64,000 nt of DNA, taken from assembly GCA_963601915.1 (NCBI GenBank), contig CAVCGL010000008.1, positions 1-64,000 of the forward strand, given 5' to 3'. The position numbers were made by a program, and so were the translations under genes. The stretch is from Butyricicoccus_A sp963601915. Its GTDB lineage: Bacteria; Bacillota; Clostridia; Oscillospirales; Butyricicoccaceae. Numbering within the stretch: position 1 is the first letter of the stretch; every line of letters begins with the position of its first letter. Below the pieces are notes generated by a model. It did no database searches and had not been told where the DNA came from. It saw nothing but the letters and a program-made list of their open reading frames with translations. Below are positions 59,443-64,000 of the stretch, one piece after another.

Positions 59443-61061
59443 GTGGTTTCACCGTCTTTCTGTTGGTTTTGTCCGCCGCTCGGTGGGTTGCCGCCGTTCG
59501 GGCCGCCCTGTCCGTTCTGATTGTTCGGCGCGCCTTGACCGCCGCCGCCCATCTCATTCGGATTCTCTTCCGAGCCGTCATTTGTCGTGATCGAACCGCC
59601 GGTATTGGTATATGTTCCGTCGCAGTCCAGCGCGGTATTTCCGTTGCCGTTGCAGGTCAGATTGAGTGTGCCGCCCGCAATCGTCAATGCGCCGTTGGAG
59701 TCCAGACAATCGCCGTCAGAGACAATCGTAAACTCGCCGCCGTTGACGGTAATCGCGCAATTGTCGTTGGCTTCGCCCGGTCGGTTGCTGGTCGCGGAAC
59801 CATCCGCGGCATTGATGCCGTCATCATTTGACGTAATGTCAAAGGTACCGTCGTCAATCGTGACGGTCAATCCCTCGATACCCTCATAGCAATACGGGAT
59901 AGAGAATGCGCCGCCCTGAATCGTCACATTGGCATCAGAATGCATCGCATCGTCGCCGGTTTTCAGCGTAAACGTGCCGTCTGTCACGGCAATATCGCCG
60001 CCCGCGTGAATGGAATCGTCCACGGTATCCGTCTCAAAGGTACCTCCGTTAATCGTCAAAGTCGTGCCGGATTTGATGCCCTTCTGGCTGGTCGAATCCG
60101 TGTCGGTATCGGTGTTTTCGGTTTGGGTCTGATCCTGCTGTCTCGGGTCGCCCATCTGCTCGGTTTTCATGGTCGCGCTTGCGCTTCCCTCGCCGGTCGT
60201 GATGGAGAACTTGCCGTCATCAATCTGCACAGACGCACTCGCGCTGATGCCGTCACCGTCCGCATCCAGCGTAAACGTACCGCCTGCAATATAGACAAAT
60301 CCCTTGTTTGTATCGTCTGTATTTTCCGAATGAATGGCATCCTTGCCGGAGGTAATCTTATAGGTACCGTCCGCAATGCACACGCTGTCCTTGCCGGAAA
60401 GGCCCTGACTTGCCGCGGTAATCGTATAGGTTCCGCTGGTCAAGACCAGATCATCCTTGGATACGATGCCGTGTCCTGCCTTGGCGTCAATCGTCAGCGA
60501 GCCTTCTCCATTTAGCGTTAAGTCGGATTTAGAGAAAATTACAGCATCTATATTATTATCGTCTATAGCGATATATTCGCCGCCGTTTGTCAGCGTATTT
60601 TCCGAGCCGGACGCCGTTGTCACAAAGACCTTATCCGCCTGCGCCACGTAAATGGCGGCGGAGGTGGAGCTTGTGATGTTGACACCGTTCAGCACCAGCT
60701 GTACCTTGTCTGTATCCTCCGCATTGACGATAATCTGGCCGTCGTTCAGCGTGCCGGACAAAATATAGGTGCCCTCGTCCGTGATGGTAATCGTGCTGCC
60801 GTCAATTTTGACCGCGTTCGAATCGCTGGACGCGCTGTCGCCGGAAAGCGTAATTTTTGCACTGGTTTCCTCATCATATCCGACTTCCAAGTCTCTGCTG
60901 GAGAACAGGTCTGTCGTGTCAATCGTCGAGAGGGTCTGTGCCGTGCTCGTGCTGCTCGCGGTTGTCGTCGCGCTTCCGGTGTCGGTGGTTCCGGTTGTGC
61001 TGCATCCCGTCAGCGCCAAAACGCCGACCAGCAGCAGACTCATTGCTCGTGTTCGTTTCAT
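59439..61061 (-). CDS. carbohydrate-binding lipoprotein (Cthe_2159/DUF4353 type)
   Basis: 540 aa. Lipoprotein signal MSLLLVGVLALTGCS with Cys at about 20; then a right-handed beta-helix with repeated D-D-G-I-x-A / TVNGGTF units (GKDAIHSENTDDT, DDSIHAGGDIAVTDGTF, GDDAMHSDANVTIQGG, DDGINAADGS). The family founder binds plant polysaccharide and calcium. The C-terminal tail is Gly/Asn/Gln-rich. It is exported and anchored on the outside of the membrane. Confidence 0.88.
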   Translation of the reverse strand: MKRTRAMSLLLVGVLALTGCSTTGTTDTGSATTTASSTSTAQTLSTIDTTDLFSSRDLEVGYDEETSAKITLSGDSASSDSNAVKIDGSTITITDEGTYILSGTLNDGQIIVNAEDTDKVQLVLNGVNITSSTSAAIYVAQADKVFVTTASGSENTLTNGGEYIAIDDNNIDAVIFSKSDLTLNGEGSLTIDAKAGHGIVSKDDLVLTSGTYTITAASQGLSGKDSVCIADGTYKITSGKDAIHSENTDDTNKGFVYIAGGTFTLDADGDGISASASVQIDDGKFSITTGEGSASATMKTEQMGDPRQQDQTQTENTDTDTDSTSQKGIKSGTTLTINGGTFETDTVDDSIHAGGDIAVTDGTFTLKTGDDAMHSDANVTIQGGAFSIPYCYEGIEGLTVTIDDGTFDITSNDDGINAADGSATSNRPGEANDNCAITVNGGEFTIVSDGDCLDSNGALTIAGGTLNLTCNGNGNTALDCDGTYTNTGGSITTNDGSEENPNEMGGGGQGAPNNQNGQGGPNGGNPPSGGQNQQKDGETT

Positions 61062-61076
61062 ATTTGCTTCTCCTTG

Positions 61077-61772
61077 TTATAGCACACTGGTGGTTGTCTC
61101 TTGATTGGAAATCGAGATTTCCAGATTGCCGTTGCGGCAGCGCAGCTTGTCGAGCATCTGCTTTTCTTCGCCTGCACGGCGCAGCGTTACATCATAGGTG
61201 AGTTTGAATAAACTGCCCATATTGGTTGTTTTTACCTGTGTCAGTTCATGCGCAGATGTGTATTCCTGCAAAATCGGCGTAAAGACGTCTGTATAGTCCA
61301 AATCCTCCGGAATCGTGATGCGCAGGGTCTTATACAATTCTCCGTGCTTTTTGGCACCGAAGTCGATACCACCCAGCAGGGCACTGACGAAGCCGAGCAG
61401 CACCGCGCACAAAACCGCATAGCCGATATATCCCATTCCGACAAGCAAGCCGGTTCCCATGGCGAGGAAAATCGCACCGATTTCCTTTGCGGAGCCCGGC
61501 ACCGAACGGAATCGAACCAGACTGAACGCACCGGCAACCGCAACGCCGGTGCCGACGTTGCCATTGACCATCATAATGACCACGCACACGACCGCCGGAA
61601 GCAGCACAAGCGTTGCGACAAAGCTCTTGGTGTACTTGGTGCGGTACATATAGAACCCAGCCAAAATCAGTCCGATGACCAGCGCACTGCACACGCACAG
61701 CAGAAAATCCGACAGGGCAATGACCTGTGTCATATCGGTATCAAAAATTCCTTGAAAAATCTTAGCAGACAT
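61077..61772 (-). CDS. DUF4956 membrane protein
   Basis: 231 aa with four helices in the first 130 residues and a cytoplasmic C-terminal domain (LRITIPEDLDYTDVFTPILQEYTS). FSLVRFRSVPGSAKEIGAIFLAMGTGL is the DUF4956 signature. The family almost always stands beside a VTC-domain gene. ATG 61772 has AGAGGAG upstream, inside the end of the VTC gene. Confidence 0.87.
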   Translation of the reverse strand: MSAKIFQGIFDTDMTQVIALSDFLLCVCSALVIGLILAGFYMYRTKYTKSFVATLVLLPAVVCVVIMMVNGNVGTGVAVAGAFSLVRFRSVPGSAKEIGAIFLAMGTGLLVGMGYIGYAVLCAVLLGFVSALLGGIDFGAKKHGELYKTLRITIPEDLDYTDVFTPILQEYTSAHELTQVKTTNMGSLFKLTYDVTLRRAGEEKQMLDKLRCRNGNLEISISNQETTTSVL

Positions 61773-62487
61773 ATTGGTACTCCTCTTGTGTTTTCGTTTT
61801 TTGCGATACAATCTCTTGATAGGCTCTCCCATATTTGGAGAACGAAGTTTGGAAAATGCGCGATTCGCGCAGCGCGCGGCACATCCACAGCGGCAGGCCG
61901 CCTGCGCACTTGATTTCCATCAGCGTTTGTCCGCATGATAAAATCGGTGTGCCGTAAATCGCACTGCCCAGCGAAACATCGCGTTCTCGATACAAGATGT
62001 TTTCGTCAAACGTCACGCGGAACTCGCTGCCGTCCAGCGAATAAAACGCCTCGCGTTCATAGGACAGAAAAACCGCCGGTTCCAGCTTTTTGTAATAGTC
62101 TCGGAAATACGCAATCTCCTCGGCAATCTGCGACTGCACCGGCAGCGGCTGCCCCGTCTGAAAGCTGTGCATGACCTGCGCCTCCGGCAGCGTCAGGCGG
62201 CGTTTGTATACGACCGACTGATACTTTTTCTTTAATTCCACAAACACCGGATCGCTCGGCGCGACTCTCTGATAGCTGCGGATGCGCAGCTTTTCTTTAT
62301 ATACCGGCTTTTCCAGTGACCGGCGAATGAGCCGATAGTCGGGTGTGTCATAGTAAATATTGCGTATCGTTGTGCGCCCGTAGGCATCTAATTTCATGTG
62401 CGGCTGCATCGCCTGCAAAACCGCGTGTTTTTGCTGTCTCGTTAGTAGATATTTGCTCTCATAGCGCTGAAAGGTTGCCTGATACAT
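61762..62487 (-). CDS. VTC-domain polyphosphate polymerase-like protein
   Basis: 241 aa. FQRYESKYLLTRQQ, IRNIYYDTPDYRLIRRSLEKPVYKEKLRIRSY and VFVELKKKYQSVVYKRR give the tunnel-lining Arg/Lys/Glu residues of the VTC/triphosphate-tunnel fold. Bacterial members next to DUF4956 may make polyphosphate or a polyphosphate-like surface product. First gene of the six-gene operon. Confidence 0.86.
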   Translation of the reverse strand: MYQATFQRYESKYLLTRQQKHAVLQAMQPHMKLDAYGRTTIRNIYYDTPDYRLIRRSLEKPVYKEKLRIRSYQRVAPSDPVFVELKKKYQSVVYKRRLTLPEAQVMHSFQTGQPLPVQSQIAEEIAYFRDYYKKLEPAVFLSYEREAFYSLDGSEFRVTFDENILYRERDVSLGSAIYGTPILSCGQTLMEIKCAGGLPLWMCRALRESRIFQTSFSKYGRAYQEIVSQKTKTQEEYQYVC

Positions 62488-62530
62488 CCTTTTTCACTCC
62501 TTTTTGTCTCGTTCTCGTTTGTCTGGCTTC

Positions 62531-62586
62531 AGTATACCGGTGCTGACTTAAAGCAACTTTAAAGTCAACCTTAACTCAACTTAAAA
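62531..62586 (-). promoter_or_regulatory. promoter with direct repeats for an OmpR-type regulator
   Basis: On the minus strand four repeats of the type TTAAG(G)TTGAC occur at 10-12 bp spacing (62541-62586), followed 5 bp later by TATACT (62531-62536). There is no clear -35 box. This fits activation by a PhoB/OmpR-family response regulator; a sensor kinase gene lies at 63586. Confidence 0.65.
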
Positions 62587-62601
62587 TTTTCAGGCATAAA
62601 A

Positions 62602-62628
62602 AAACATCCATCGCAGGGATGGATGTTT
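62602..62628 (-). terminator. terminator after the Fic remnant
   Basis: AAACATCCATC / GATGGATGTTT with a 5-nt loop; a T-run follows on the minus strand. Confidence 0.8.
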
Positions 62629-62641
62629 GATGAGAAATGAT

Positions 62642-63482
62642 TCAATTTTTTACATATCGTTGGTTTTTGCTGTTTGGTTTGTCAGGAAGGGTCATCCGAA
62701 TCAGATTTTGTTCGATGGCAGGGCGTAAATAATTTCTGCGAAATCCTTCTCTTGACCGCATTCCTAATTTTTCCATCAATGCCATACTGGTATACGGAAC
62801 ATCATATTCCATCACGTCCAATAAATGTTTCACCGATTCTGAAAGCTGCTCGGTATCTCGCATAATCTGAACAGAAATATCATCCAATACTTTATCAATC
62901 TGTGCCAGCATAAATTCGATAAAACGAGTCGATGCGCCATCTACATGACATTTTGCAATGGCATCATAGTATTCTTCTTGAAATTTTTCAATCTGACTTT
63001 CAATTGGAATATATGCAAATATGGGCTTCCACTTTGCAAGGATAGCAGAATGCCATAGGCGTGCCATTCTGCCGTTTCCATCAGAAAATGGATGAATAAA
63101 GACAAATTCATAATGAAAGACACTGCCTAAAATCAGCGGATGAACTCTGTTTTTCGCTTGATTCATCCAGTCAAACAAATCATCCATGAGCTATGGCACA
63201 AGCCGCGCAGGCGGTGCCATAAAAATGCATTGGTCACCGCTGAATACGCCTTCTTCTCCGTGACGAAATACGCCCGATTCTTGTACCAGATACTTCGTCA
63301 TGATACCGTGAAATCGCTGCAAATCCTGTAGGCTGTACGGATTGAATCTGATTGTTCCTTCTTAGATGTGGCTTTGCTTCCAAATGACTAATCGCATCAA
63401 TGCGTCCGATTTTTTCTGAAATCAACGATACATACGATAGAATGCGATCTGTAATTGTAAAGGGCGATTGATAGTTTCCCAC
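62642..63482 (-). pseudogene. Fic family AMPylase gene, broken
   Basis: From GTG 63482 (after GGAGG) the frame gives NYQSPFTITDRILSYVSLISEKIGRIDAISHLEAKPHLRRNNQI, a Fic N-terminus. Near 63350 the sequence jumps frame to NPYSLQDLQRFHGIMTKYLVQESGVFRHGEEGVFSGDQCIFMAPPARLVP, meets TAG (VP-stop-LMDDL) near 63191, then continues in frame with the catalytic motif HPFSDGNGR to 62642. So there is one internal deletion with frameshift and one nonsense codon. The 181-codon piece with the Fic motif alone lacks the N-terminal half. Confidence 0.72.
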
Positions 63483-63585
63483 GCAGACGCCTCCGTTATC
63501 TTCCGTATTATCTTGCGTACTTTCTTCCTCTATGATACAGGAAAATATAGAAAATTTCAATAGACCGCCGTATACTTATCCTCCA

Positions 63586-64000
63586 TCAGCCACACGGAAA
63601 ACTCGCCGTAATGCGCAGGGATTTCCCGTCCGCCGTCTCCGCCCAGATTTTTCCCTTATGTGTCGCCACAATAGAAGAGGCTATCGAAAGACCGAGACCA
63701 TATCCCCCCGTGCGAGAATTTCTCGATGCATCGGTCCGGTAAAACCGGTCGAACAAATGCGGCAGGCTCTCTCTGTCTATCGCCTGCGCTGTGTTGTATA
63801 CACTTATCTGGATGTGATTTTTATGTTTTTTCAGCGAAACTGTAATTTTCCCGTTTTGGTCAGCATACTTTACCGCGTTGTCCAGCAAAATCGACAGCAG
63901 CTGCCGAATCGCTTTTTCGTCTCCGGTCAAAGACAGCATCGGTTCAATCTCGATAGACAGCGTTTTCTCGCGCGTTTTTGCCAGCGCGCCGAAGGTCTCT
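63586..64000 (-). CDS. sensor histidine kinase, C-terminal part (runs off the window)
   Basis: The frame is open through position 64000. Visible HATPase motifs: N box LLSILLDNAVKYA, F box PHLFDRFYRTDASRN and G boxes GGYGLGLSIASSIVATHKGKIWAE. The membrane sensor part and the phospho-histidine lie beyond the edge. It likely pairs with an OmpR-type response regulator, and the direct repeats before the VTC operon are a probable target. Confidence 0.88.
   Translation of the reverse strand, partial: ETFGALAKTREKTLSIEIEPMLSLTGDEKAIRQLLSILLDNAVKYADQNGKITVSLKKHKNHIQISVYNTAQAIDRESLPHLFDRFYRTDASRNSRTGGYGLGLSIASSIVATHKGKIWAETADGKSLRITASFPCG

Noticed and set aside
1..64000. tRNA, rRNA, complete insertion sequences, integrases
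   Set aside because: I looked for GGTTCGAATCC-type T-arms, rRNA core sequences and transposase or integrase motifs and saw none that I could support; faint matches cannot be excluded without a covariance-model search.

Overview
The window reads as chromosomal DNA of a Gram-positive gut anaerobe of class Clostridia. The basis is strong GGAGG-type ribosome sites, sigma-A-like promoters (TTGACA-17-TATAAT), GPH and BCCT transporters, an MttB-superfamily protein without pyrrolysine, VTC/DUF4956 genes and Hol-Tox-like toxins. Codon and base use would fit Oscillospirales (Butyricicoccus/Agathobaculum-like), but that placement is inference. I found no rRNA, tRNA, CRISPR array, complete insertion sequence or prophage block.

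Layout. 0-9.5 kb: a class M sirtuin and zinc macrodomain pair, an AAA-ATPase/PD-(D/E)XK protein, a papain-like membrane protein and redox genes (flavodoxin, SDR, aldo/keto reductase with a divergent MerR). 9.9-13.8 kb: a cupin gene cut short beside an AT-rich MarR/YczE cassette, then an AraC gene with an early stop codon, an EamA exporter and a VanZ-like protein. 13.9-18.7 kb: a TetR regulator and a transporter/aminotransferase/iron-alcohol-dehydrogenase set that share an operator-like motif. 18.7-26.9 kb: a quaternary-amine-type locus (TIM barrel, MttB-like methyltransferase, BCCT carrier, YgjV protein) with its own TetR and AraC, flanked on both sides by small type I toxin-antitoxin modules. 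27-28.6 kb: an acetyltransferase and a threonine aldolase.

28.6-46.2 kb is a carbohydrate or cyclitol catabolic island. It has five TIM-barrel isomerase/epimerases, two Gfo/Idh/MocA dehydrogenases, two GPH symporters, one SSS symporter and an AraC gene with a late nonsense codon. Three promoters in this island carry the same two-site regulatory element with identical geometry. Two candidate structured non-coding RNAs and a gutted DUF3990 gene between two DUF3791 genes lie here too.

46.3-49.8 kb holds decayed fragments (an ABC exporter and an ATPase), an HTH protein of unknown role and an EamA exporter. 50-57 kb is an N-carbamoylsarcosine amidase, HyuA, HyuB and NCS1 permease cluster that fits N-methylhydantoin or hydantoin use; the permease is fused in frame to a cytidylate-kinase-like domain. 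57-62.5 kb is a leftward cell-surface operon: VTC polyphosphate-polymerase domain, DUF4956, carbohydrate-binding lipoprotein, GT2-GtrA, phosphodiester glycosidase and a membrane protein. Its promoter carries direct repeats typical of an OmpR-type regulator, and the end of a sensor kinase gene sits at the window edge beyond a Fic pseudogene.

Several regulator, toxin and exporter genes here are broken, while the metabolic operons are intact. That suggests a region whose control and mobile parts turn over faster than its catabolic genes.
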